A stretch of 64,000 nucleotides of DNA from JAEVLT01 sp050496765 (GTDB taxonomy: Bacteria > Bacillota > Bacilli > Bacillales > Cytobacillaceae). The stretch is taken from assembly GCF_050496765.1 (NCBI RefSeq), contig NZ_JBNWEO010000015.1, positions 558,001-622,000 of the forward strand, read 5' to 3'. The position numbers were made by a program, and so were the translations under genes. This document shows, one piece after another, positions 7,250 through 14,110 of this stretch (position 1 is its first letter; each line of letters starts with the position of its first letter). Under the pieces are notes generated by a model that made no database searches, was not told where the DNA came from, and saw only the letters and a list, made by a program, of their open reading frames with translations.

Positions 7250-7292
7250 ATACCCATAGGGGTATATTAACTGACAAAAAAAAATCTGTCAA
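7250..7292 (-). promoter_or_regulatory. Sigma-A promoter with CstR operator 6 (rhodanese operon)
   Basis: On the minus strand TTGACA (7292-7287), a 17-nt spacer and TAATAT (7269-7264) are followed by the operator ATACCCATAGGGGTAT (7250-7265), which overlaps the -10 end and start point. The promoter begins just after the cstR stop codon. Confidence 0.8.
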
Positions 7293-7299
7293 CCATTTT

Positions 7300-7560
7300 T
7301 TATCGACTTTTTACTAAAAGCTTGATCGCTTCTTTCACCAATTCATCCGTATCGCTATTTGTTTCATTTTGAGTTTGCAGGCACATTTTTAAATTTTCTG
7401 TTACAATGACTCCGATTGTATGGTTTACTGCGGAGCATACTGCAGATAGCTGGTTTATCACCTTTTCGCAGTCCTGCTTTTCTTCCATCATTCTTAAAAT
7501 CCCGCGAACTTGTCCTTCTACACGTTTTAAACGATTTTTTGTTTGCTTATCATATTCCAA
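7300..7560 (-). CDS. cstR: CstR-type persulfide-sensing repressor (CsoR family)
   Basis: 86-residue all-helical CsoR-family regulator. Cys31 (KQDCEKV) and Cys60 (LKMC) are present, but the residue four before Cys60 is Asn56 rather than the His needed for Cu(I) binding in CsoR. This Cys-Cys, His-less pattern is that of CstR, which forms di- or trisulfide links when exposed to persulfides and then leaves DNA. Cys42 is an extra thiol. The start is TTG 7560 after AAGGGGTG. It overlaps the upstream rhodanese-like gene by 34 bp and is surrounded by seven matching operators, including one in its own promoter. Confidence 0.9.
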   Translation of the reverse strand: MEYDKQTKNRLKRVEGQVRGILRMMEEKQDCEKVINQLSAVCSAVNHTIGVIVTENLKMCLQTQNETNSDTDELVKEAIKLLVKSR

Positions 7561-7904
7561 TGTTTTTCACCCCTTTTTTCGTTGATGACCATAAAACCTT
7601 CAATCTGGAATTTCTTTTTTAACAAAAAGCGAATCGCTAAATTTTTTTCCACAGTGTCTGAAGCAAGGACAATAACTTTTTTATTCGGTATTTCTCGATA
7701 ATACCGTTTTAAATAAGCAAAAGGGATATTGACCGAATGACAAATAGGACATTTGTAGGTAGTTTGGTAATCCCTTAAGTCTAAAAGAACGGCGCTATCG
7801 TGAATTCTTTCCTCTGTTAAATCGGAAATACCGGTAACAGGTACATACCTTTTGAATAAATCTATACTAATTAAAATGACCAATATAAGACATAGAAGCA
7901 GCAT
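7527..7904 (-). CDS. Membrane-anchored rhodanese-like protein lacking the catalytic Cys
   Basis: 125 residues with an N-terminal transmembrane helix (1-15) and a rhodanese-like fold: AVLLDLRDYQTTY in place of DVRE and VIVLASDTVEKN where the catalytic Cys loop should be. The Cys is missing, so ordinary sulfur transfer is unlikely. Instead it has a CPICH motif (YKCPICHSVNIP) that could bind metal or react with persulfide. It is the promoter-proximal gene of the cstR operon and overlaps cstR by 34 bp, suggesting coupled translation and possibly a role in sensing. GGAGG precedes the ATG. Confidence 0.75.
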   Translation of the reverse strand: MLLLCLILVILISIDLFKRYVPVTGISDLTEERIHDSAVLLDLRDYQTTYKCPICHSVNIPFAYLKRYYREIPNKKVIVLASDTVEKNLAIRFLLKKKFQIEGFMVINEKRGEKHWNMISKQKIV

Positions 7905-7938
7905 TCAGCCTTAACCTCCATTGTGAAGTACAAGTTTT

Positions 7939-7967
7939 ATTCTATACCTATAGGGGTATTTTGTAAA
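7939..7967 (-). promoter_or_regulatory. Sigma-A promoter with CstR operator 7 (cstR operon)
   Basis: On the minus strand TTTACA (7967-7962), a 17-nt spacer and TAGAAT (7944-7939). The operator ATACCTATAGGGGTAT (7944-7959) fills the spacer exactly, an arrangement suited to autorepression. Confidence 0.8.
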
Positions 7968-8124
7968 GTGTTTTGTTGACTTTTTTTGACGTCCTTATTT
8001 GGATATACCGTTTTGTATATTCCGCCTTAGTTTACATAATATAGTTATAGTTCATTTTGAAAATCCTTCCCCTTTACTGCTGCATACACTATTTAATCAA
8101 AAAAAATAAAGGAGATAGATTTTT

Positions 8125-8826
8125 ATGCCCCTTTTTATGAATCAAAATGAACATCCAACCGTTTATAAAAATACCGTGCAGCTTCAGGAACAAAACCAAA
8201 CGATTTGTAAAAACGACCCGCTGGCTGAATTTTTCAAAGTACAGCAAAATGAAATTCAACAGCAATACGAAAAATACCGCGAATGGCAAAATAAATGCTG
8301 GAACGAGATTAATGGCCAGCTCGATTCCCTGCAATCGAACAGCATTAAGCATACAGAGGTCGAAGCGCAAATATTGGAAACATTAAACGTTTTAGATCAG
8401 AAAGGTAAACAGCTTCATGAAGTGCTGCAAAAAGATGGTTTACAATATCAAGAGGTTAGCGAACAAATACGCCAGCAATACGAAAAAATGAATGAAATCA
8501 TCTCCAGACTGGAACAGTTTGAAGAAACAGATCGATTTCTTTTTAAACAGCTTGAGAGCCAAACGCAAGTTTCCGATCAATTTCAAACAGATGTACTGAT
8601 CAGATTGGAAAAGCAAGAAGCGTTATCAGAAAAAATTTTACGTCAAGTTAATCATATCCGATCCATTTTGTTTGAGCGAACAAACTATCTTGCCGGAAAA
8701 ATTGAAGAAGGTTATAAACTAACCTCCTCCTATGTATACAAATTGATGACCGGATCTGATCAGCCGCTCACGTTTGTAATGCTCAATCAAAAAAAGTATG
8801 AAAGGGATCAAAAATCCAAACAATAA
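8125..8826 (+). CDS. Hypothetical coiled-coil protein
   Basis: 233-residue, Gln/Glu/Lys-rich protein with no signal peptide or membrane segment. Residues about 35-190 show long heptad-like runs (for example EVSEQIRQQYEKMNEIISRLE), predicting an extended coiled coil. The last 40 residues (NYLAGKIEEGYKLTSSYVY...) are less helical. AAAGGAGATAG gives a clear start. It stands alone between the sulfur cluster and the GIY-YIG gene. No family was recognised; a structural or spore-associated role is possible but not shown. Confidence 0.75.
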   Translation: MPLFMNQNEHPTVYKNTVQLQEQNQTICKNDPLAEFFKVQQNEIQQQYEKYREWQNKCWNEINGQLDSLQSNSIKHTEVEAQILETLNVLDQKGKQLHEVLQKDGLQYQEVSEQIRQQYEKMNEIISRLEQFEETDRFLFKQLESQTQVSDQFQTDVLIRLEKQEALSEKILRQVNHIRSILFERTNYLAGKIEEGYKLTSSYVYKLMTGSDQPLTFVMLNQKKYERDQKSKQ

Positions 8827-8932
8827 CAGCGAAAATCTTCCTTCTTTCGTTTATTTGTTTTCAAAATCGCTTTCGAGTTGGCTTCCATCAGCAACATATG
8901 GTACCATCGTTGAAGAATAGGAAGTGATGAGC

Positions 8933-9304
8933 ATGATAAAAATCGAAATACCGAACCCAGATGTTGTCTTAACAAAACAAAAACAGTCAGATGAAAATGT
9001 GGAAGAAGGAATCAGCAAATACGGCTTTACCGATTATCACCGCGTTCCTCGTGACAAGGGTGGAGTCCTCTTATTTTTTAACGAGGATGATGAACTTCTA
9101 TTTGTCGGAAAGGCACGAAAATTGCGGCAACGACTCAAAAAACATTTTGAAGATACTGTTTCACCATTGAAAACACATCGGGATGAAGTGTTTAAAATTT
9201 CAATTTCGATTGTCGAAGATCCGATGGAGCGGGAAATATACGAAACGTACATCCTCAACAAATGGAAAGCAAAATACAATATCGACAAAGTGTTTTACAA
9301 ATAA
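8933..9304 (+). CDS. GIY-YIG nuclease-superfamily protein
   Basis: 123-residue protein. The central segment GGVLLFFNEDDELLFVGKARKLRQRLKKHF resembles the GIY-YIG core as in the UvrC N terminus, with VGKAR after the second strand and the downstream Glu in EREIYETYILNKWKAKYN. The first Tyr-containing strand is degenerate (VLLFF), so catalysis is uncertain. ATG 8933 is preferred (AGGA 10 nt upstream) over GTG 8924 and ATG 8927. It is a single-gene unit closed by the terminator at 9311. Confidence 0.75.
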   Translation: MIKIEIPNPDVVLTKQKQSDENVEEGISKYGFTDYHRVPRDKGGVLLFFNEDDELLFVGKARKLRQRLKKHFEDTVSPLKTHRDEVFKISISIVEDPMEREIYETYILNKWKAKYNIDKVFYK

Positions 9305-9310
9305 CTTTGC

Positions 9311-9343
9311 AAAAAGCTTATTCATCAAATGAATAGGCTTTTT
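9311..9343 (+). terminator. Intrinsic terminator of the GIY-YIG gene
   Basis: AGC-TTATTCAT / ATGAATA-GGCT hairpin with A5 before and T5 after, immediately downstream of the GIY-YIG stop. Confidence 0.85.
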
Positions 9344-9434
9344 CTCTGTCTGTTTTTGTTTTTCGAAAATGCAGGATATTCGAATTATTCTCCGAAAATA
9401 TACTATATAAATCTTTTAAACGGAGGTGAGTGAA

Positions 9435-10694
9435 ATGTTAAAGCAAGAGAAAAGCTGGGTTTTATACGATTGGGCGAATTCAGCCTATTCATTGCTCATC
9501 ACGACAGCTGTTTTTCCGCTATATTTCAAGGCTGCAGCAGCCGAAGCGGCGATCCCTGGAAATGCTTCAACCGCATATTGGGGGTACGCGAATTCGCTCG
9601 CAACCCTTTTTATTTCGCTTTGTGCGCCCATTCTTGGAACAATTGCCGACTATCGTGGTTTTAAGAAAAAGTTTTTCACTTTTTTTGTCGCCATAGGCGT
9701 CATTTTTACGCTTTTACTTTCTATCGTACCAAGCGATCAGTGGATCCTTCTTCTGTTTTTTTATGTTCTGACGATTATCGGTTTTGCGGGCGCCAATATT
9801 TTTTACGATGCATTTTTAGTCGATGTGACCACAAAAGAGCGGATGAATCAAGTCTCATCCCGCGGGTTTGCAATGGGATATGTTGGCAGTACCATTCCTT
9901 TTATCCTTAGTATTGCGCTCATCCTTTTATCGCAAAAAAAAGCGATTCCGCTTACGGTTGCTGCGGCAAGTCAGGTATCTTTTGCAATTACCGCAGTATG
10001 GTGGGGATTCTTTACGGTTCCAATGTTCAAAAACGTACAGCAACTTTATTTTATTGACCGCGAGGCAAACTTGATTGCCAACAGTTTTAAACGAATGCTT
10101 CGAACTCTAAAGCACATCAAAGACGAGTACCGTTCCCTTTTTCTTTTTTTGCTTGCATATTTTTTCTATATAGATGGCGTTAATACGATTATAACAATGT
10201 CAACAGCCTATGGTTCTGATTTGGGCATCAGTTCAACCAGCCTTCTGATTATCTTGTTTGTAACACAAATCGTTGCTGCCCCGTTTTCCCTTCTGTATGG
10301 TCGCCTTGCTGAAAAATGGAATGAAAAAAGCATGCTGCTTATCGGCATTGCCGTTTATATCATTATCTGTACCTATGCCTATTTTTTAAAAACAGCTTTG
10401 GATTTTTGGATTTTGGCAATGCTTGTGGCTTCTTCCCAAGGCGGGATTCAAGCATTAAGCCGCTCCTATTTTGCCAAACTTGCACCAAAAGAATCCGCCA
10501 ATGAGTTTTTTGGTTTTTACAATATTTTTTATAAATTTGCCGCGATCCTTGGCCCATTTCTAGTTGGGCTCACCGCTCAAATAAGCAATAAAACAAACAC
10601 AGGGGTATTCAGCCTAATCTTTCTGTTTATCATCGGCGGAATTTTGCTTTGGAAAGTACCGATTGTCAAAAAAATTAGCGCAAGAAAGGAATAA
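9435..10694 (+). CDS. MFS transporter of the UMF1 / Atg22-like family
   Basis: 419-residue membrane protein with about 12 hydrophobic segments. The N-terminal KSWVLYDWANSAYS is the signature of the UMF1 (Atg22-like) branch of the major facilitator superfamily, whose bacterial substrates are unknown. A further conserved patch is GGIQALSRSYFAKLAP near residue 330. ATG 9435 is chosen because GGAGG ends 8 nt upstream; the upstream GTG at 9426 overlaps that site. It is a monocistronic unit. Confidence 0.85.
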   Translation: MLKQEKSWVLYDWANSAYSLLITTAVFPLYFKAAAAEAAIPGNASTAYWGYANSLATLFISLCAPILGTIADYRGFKKKFFTFFVAIGVIFTLLLSIVPSDQWILLLFFYVLTIIGFAGANIFYDAFLVDVTTKERMNQVSSRGFAMGYVGSTIPFILSIALILLSQKKAIPLTVAAASQVSFAITAVWWGFFTVPMFKNVQQLYFIDREANLIANSFKRMLRTLKHIKDEYRSLFLFLLAYFFYIDGVNTIITMSTAYGSDLGISSTSLLIILFVTQIVAAPFSLLYGRLAEKWNEKSMLLIGIAVYIIICTYAYFLKTALDFWILAMLVASSQGGIQALSRSYFAKLAPKESANEFFGFYNIFYKFAAILGPFLVGLTAQISNKTNTGVFSLIFLFIIGGILLWKVPIVKKISARKE

Positions 10695-10770
10695 CAGCAC
10701 GTTTTGAGGAATATAGATTTAAGGATGAGCCAGAAGCTTCACAAATAAATCGACGCGATAAACGGTCACA

Positions 10771-10806
10771 AAAAATCCCTATTCACTTTTTCGAATAGGG
10801 ATTTTA
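10771..10806. terminator. Bidirectional intrinsic terminator
   Basis: AATCCCTATTC / GAATAGGGATT stem with A- and T-rich flanks between the converging MFS and IDEAL-domain genes. Confidence 0.85.
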
Positions 10807-10815
10807 TCCATTATT

Positions 10816-11010
10816 TTAAGAAATTTTCTTTAACTCCTCTGTTAAGCGGAGAAATTGCTCCTTATTTCTGGTTTTTAGTGACTGGTCGATTTCCTTCAGA
10901 ATTTCATTCCTTCGAAAATCAAGCAGGGCATTCTTTAACACCATTTCAGCAAGCAGAGAATCCTGGTTTTCTTCCGGATGTTGTGTTGAATTCACTAAAT
11001 TCTTTTCCAA
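10816..11010 (-). CDS. Small IDEAL-domain protein
   Basis: 64 residues. The C-terminal 40 (ALLDFRRNEILKEIDQSLKTRNKEQFLRLTEELKKI) fit the IDEAL domain, a short helical module found almost only in Firmicutes, mostly on small proteins of unknown function. AGGAG precedes the ATG. It lies alone, converging on the MFS gene. Confidence 0.75.
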   Translation of the reverse strand: MEKNLVNSTQHPEENQDSLLAEMVLKNALLDFRRNEILKEIDQSLKTRNKEQFLRLTEELKKIS

Positions 11011-11234
11011 TGGAAATCAACTCCTTGAGCTTTTTTCTATTATACAAACAATTTTTTTATTTTTCAAATACTTTTATTTGAAAATTTATTACTTTTTTTA
11101 TCATAAAAAATAATACAACTGGAATAACCCGTAAAAAATAGTTTTATTTTTGTTTTGGGCGGTATAAGCACTTTTTTTCGCTGGTCACATATTACTAAAT
11201 TAGAATGAACCATCAAGATGGAGGGGACAAAAAT

Positions 11235-11534
11235 ATGACGTATATGTGGATTGCAGTCATAATCGTTGTCATTCTCTATACATTGTATTTAATCTGGTTT
11301 AATAAAAAATGGTGTTTGCTCGCCACTGTTTTTAGTGATGAAGAATACTTTAAAATTGCGGAAATACTAAGGGTAAACGATATTAAATATTTTACAAAAA
11401 TGGCTATTGACTGGGGACGACCTCCCGGACAAAGAACAGTGATCGATCATAAGCAAGTTGATTTCTATGTTCACAGGCAAGATCAACACATTGCAAAACA
11501 AGCATTGAGCAGACAGAAAGAAACAAAACGATAG
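11235..11534 (+). CDS. Small single-pass membrane protein
   Basis: 99 residues with one N-terminal transmembrane helix (about 4-22, MWIAVIIVVILYTLYLIWF) and a cytosolic part. FSDEEYFKIAEILRVNDIKYF ... VDFYVHRQDQHIAKQAL recalls the DUF2007-type layout (strand-helix with a C-terminal YV-DxxxAxxAL segment), but the match is only suggestive. ATG 11235 follows GGAGGGG. The stop codon is part of the terminator stem at 11533. Confidence 0.7.
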   Translation: MTYMWIAVIIVVILYTLYLIWFNKKWCLLATVFSDEEYFKIAEILRVNDIKYFTKMAIDWGRPPGQRTVIDHKQVDFYVHRQDQHIAKQALSRQKETKR

Positions 11535-11565
11535 CGGGTTGCTCGAATGCAAACACCCGCTTTTT
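11533..11565 (+). terminator. Intrinsic terminator overlapping a stop codon
   Basis: AGCGGGT / ACCCGCT stem followed by TTTTG. The left arm includes the last two bases of the upstream TAG stop. Confidence 0.8.
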
Positions 11566-11577
11566 GTTTTTGCCAGC

Positions 11578-12351
11578 TTATAAGCGATAAAATTTCATCG
11601 TGTTTTGATGCAACATGCGTGCTGTCTTTTCTTCGGAAAGCATTTTTATTTCGGCGATCGATTTGACCGCCTGCTGCATCATTCCGGGTTGAGTTCTTTT
11701 GCCTTTAAACGGCCCTTCAAACGGCCATGGCCCATCTGTTTCCACCATTATTTGTTCGATTGGATACATTTTTGTGATGGTCTGAATTTTGCTTTTATAT
11801 ACGACTTCAGGCGTCACTGAAATAAAATAACCATTTTCGATCATTCTCTCTGTTGTTTTCGCGTCCCCTTTATACCAATGAAAATGTGCATTTACAAAGG
11901 AATATTTTTCAAGAAGATCACAGACTACGGAGGCATCCTCGTAAACTGCGTGAAGTGCAATCGGCGTTTTCCACTTTTTCGCCAATTGGATAAAAACGGA
12001 CAGCCATTCCCGATATTCCTCATATTGCCTAACTGAAACTTTCCCTTCCTTTTTTAAATAATACGGTAAGCCCACTTCCCCGACCGCTGTCATATTTTCC
12101 AAATGGTTCTCAATCCAATCGATTAGATCCTGTTTTTCGGTATCGGATGGCAATGGCTGCTCCGGGTGATAGCCGAACGATGGTTTTACTTTTTGAAAAA
12201 TCTTTGATAGTTGAAGATTCCGTCTGCACGAATTCAGGTCAGTTGAAACGGTGATTAAAAAATCAATCCCCAACGAATCGTTTAAAATCGACTGAATTTC
12301 GTCGTCATGATATTGATCTAAGTGGATATGGGCATCAATCAGGTTAAACAA
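11578..12351 (-). CDS. TatD-family metal-dependent hydrolase
   Basis: 257-residue TIM-barrel metallohydrolase. Metal-site motifs appear in order: DAHIHLD (residues 6-12), GEVGLPYY (Glu), LHAVYEDA, AHFHWYKGD and VETDGPWPF. TatD proteins are Mg-dependent DNases or related phosphoesterases in the cytosol. This copy is slightly short and lacks the usual GLDYY form, so it belongs to a divergent branch. The start is TTG 12351 after GGAAGGTG. It stands alone, converging on the small membrane protein. Confidence 0.85.
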   Translation of the reverse strand: MFNLIDAHIHLDQYHDDEIQSILNDSLGIDFLITVSTDLNSCRRNLQLSKIFQKVKPSFGYHPEQPLPSDTEKQDLIDWIENHLENMTAVGEVGLPYYLKKEGKVSVRQYEEYREWLSVFIQLAKKWKTPIALHAVYEDASVVCDLLEKYSFVNAHFHWYKGDAKTTERMIENGYFISVTPEVVYKSKIQTITKMYPIEQIMVETDGPWPFEGPFKGKRTQPGMMQQAVKSIAEIKMLSEEKTARMLHQNTMKFYRL

Positions 12352-12631
12352 CTTATTTCACCTTCCCTAATTTCACATTATTACGCTTAAACGTCCCTCT
12401 TTCTGGGTAAAGGTTGCAATATCGGTTATGATCGGGAGCATTTTGCCTGTATTTTAAGAATCTAAGAGTTATATTGGCCACTCGGCAATATAACTGGGAA
12501 TATACTTGAATTTTCAGTTTCCTCCGGTTTGTGGCAAAATAACATACATGTTACGATGTTAACCGTGCAACATACTAATTTGAAGGGATGGATTTGTTAT
12601 CAGTTATTTACAACTAAGTTATACGAGCGAA
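12352..12631. other. Intergenic region with a bulged hairpin
   Basis: About 280 bp between the divergent TatD gene and a small rightward ORF. It contains a 12-bp inverted repeat with one bulge (AGTTATATTG at 12467-12476 and CAATATAACT at 12486-12495). It lacks a T-run and could be an operator or RNA hairpin. No gene is seen. Confidence 0.5.
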
Positions 12632-12796
12632 ATGGAAAAAGCAATGCATAGTGCTCATAGTGTTGGGTATGAGGTGTATAGCAGGAGCCACGCAGCAAGA
12701 ATGAAGGTCGAACAGCGGCGGGAGCAGGATTATATACAAAGCCAGCGGATCTTACTGGACATTTACCGAAAAGCACAACAAAGCTTTTACTACTAA
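12632..12796 (+). CDS. Small charged protein, unrecognised
   Basis: 54 codons from ATG 12632 to TAA 12796: MEKAMHSAHSVGYEVYSRS, then a helical Arg/Glu/Gln-rich stretch ending QQSFYY. The composition (paired charges, amphipathic helix) looks coding, but the ribosome site before 12632 is weak. The open frame extends about 50 nt further upstream without an ATG, GTG or TTG. Either the start is non-canonical or the 5' end is damaged. It lies 165 bp upstream of the alpha/beta hydrolase gene. Confidence 0.45.
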   Translation: MEKAMHSAHSVGYEVYSRSHAARMKVEQRREQDYIQSQRILLDIYRKAQQSFYY

Positions 12797-12961
12797 CAAA
12801 CCATCGGAAAACCATCATTGAATGTTGCAGGGAGATGCTTTTAAAACAAAGCTTATCCCTGTTTTTTTAGTTTCTCTATCCCCCCTAAATTATCCTCTTT
12901 TGACTAAAAAAATTTTTTTGGGGCAAATTACATTCATATCTTTTGTAAGGGGGAAACGAAA

Positions 12962-13801
12962 GTGTTACAGCCTGGATCATTTGGCTTTCAAGCGATCAAT
13001 GAGGCAAATGTTTATTATGAATTCTATCCAAACACTTCATCGAAAAAAACAATTGTTCTGCTTCATGGATTTCTTTCTTCTACCTTTACGTTTCGCCATT
13101 TGATTCCATTATTGCATCAAGACTATCAAGTTTTGACGATTGACCTTCCTCCATTTGGAAAGAGTGAAAAATCTCGCCGTTTTGTCTATTCATATAAAAA
13201 TATGGCACAAACCGTCATTAAACTTGTTGAATTTTTTAAACTAAAAAACATCACGCTTATTGGCCACTCAATGGGTGGGCAAATCGTGCTAAATATCCTT
13301 CATTTGTTGCCGCAGTTCTCAAATGAAGCCATTTTATTGTGCAGTTCTGCTTATTTAAAACGGGCAGCACGAACGTTGATTTTTACAAGCTACCTTCCCT
13401 TTTTTCCGTTTTTTGTGAAATATTGGCTTGAGCGGACAGGGGTAAAGAAAAATCTGCAGGATTCCTTATTTAATCATGACTTAATTAATGAGGAAATGAT
13501 TCAAGGATACTTAGAACCTTTTTTATCAAAAGAAATTTTCACTGCTCTCGCTCGTATGGTCCGCCATCGAGAAGGCGACTTGCCGGCAGAAAAACTCCAA
13601 CAAATTCAGACTCCCTGCCTGTTGATATGGGGCGAACAAGATCGATCCGTCCCGCTTGAGATCGGCAAGCGTTTGAAAAACGATCTGACAAATGCTGAAC
13701 TCGTTGTTTTAAAAGATACTGGCCATGCCATTCCAGAAGAACGCCCAACGGAAATTTATCAGTATATTCATACATTTTTGCAACCCGTTAAAGCGAAATA
13801 G
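12962..13801 (+). CDS. Alpha/beta-hydrolase fold enzyme
   Basis: 279-residue soluble hydrolase of the MhpC/YugF type. VLLHGFLSSTFTFR is the oxyanion-hole strand, GHSMGGQ places the nucleophile Ser103, WGEQDRSVP holds the Asp and DTGHAIPEE the catalytic His. The substrate is unknown; esterase or lactonase activity is typical. The start is GTG 12962 after AAGGGGGAAACGAA. It is monocistronic. Confidence 0.88.
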   Translation: MLQPGSFGFQAINEANVYYEFYPNTSSKKTIVLLHGFLSSTFTFRHLIPLLHQDYQVLTIDLPPFGKSEKSRRFVYSYKNMAQTVIKLVEFFKLKNITLIGHSMGGQIVLNILHLLPQFSNEAILLCSSAYLKRAARTLIFTSYLPFFPFFVKYWLERTGVKKNLQDSLFNHDLINEEMIQGYLEPFLSKEIFTALARMVRHREGDLPAEKLQQIQTPCLLIWGEQDRSVPLEIGKRLKNDLTNAELVVLKDTGHAIPEERPTEIYQYIHTFLQPVKAK

Positions 13802-14082
13802 TTCAACCTATTGATATGCGTGGCAGCAGTCCCAAAAAGGGGGCTTGCTCATCCTGTTGTACGAGCAGTTTTCAGTTTTCAGCCATTTTTTTAGCCATTC
13901 TTTTTGCAGAGAACCGTGTAAAAAAACAAATCATTTAAAGAAAACTCGCCGATTGGCGAAGACAGAGGCGTAGTTGATTTTATCACGCTCAAAACGGCAC
14001 ATCCTGTGCCTTTCGCCTGACTAGGGCATCCTTGCCCGTCGTGCGTTCAGAATTTATGGATATAAATTCTGGCGATATTATA
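13802..14082. repeat. Hairpin-rich intergenic block (REP-like)
   Basis: No gene is seen in this 280-bp stretch. Four short perfect hairpins stand in a row: TCGCC-GATT-GGCGA (13946-13959), GGCACA-TCC-TGTGCC (13996-14010), GGGCA-TCCT-TGCCC (14024-14037) and AGAATTTAT-GGAT-ATAAATTCT (14049-14070). Three of the loops contain TCC or its complement GGA. The dense packing resembles dispersed palindromic elements of Bacillaceae, but copy number cannot be judged from this window. Confidence 0.5.
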
Positions 14083-14110
14083 AAAAAAGATGGCCTAGGC
14101 CATCTTTTTT
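14083..14110 (-). terminator. Perfect palindromic terminator
   Basis: AAAAAAGATGGCC / GGCCATCTTTTTT is an almost loop-free palindrome around CTAG. It overlaps the stop codon of the SSS transporter gene. Confidence 0.85.

Noticed and set aside
7300..7560. Copper-sensing CsoR
   Set aside because: The His of the Cys-His-Cys copper site is replaced by Asn56, no copper ATPase or chaperone is nearby, and all neighbours handle sulfane sulfur.
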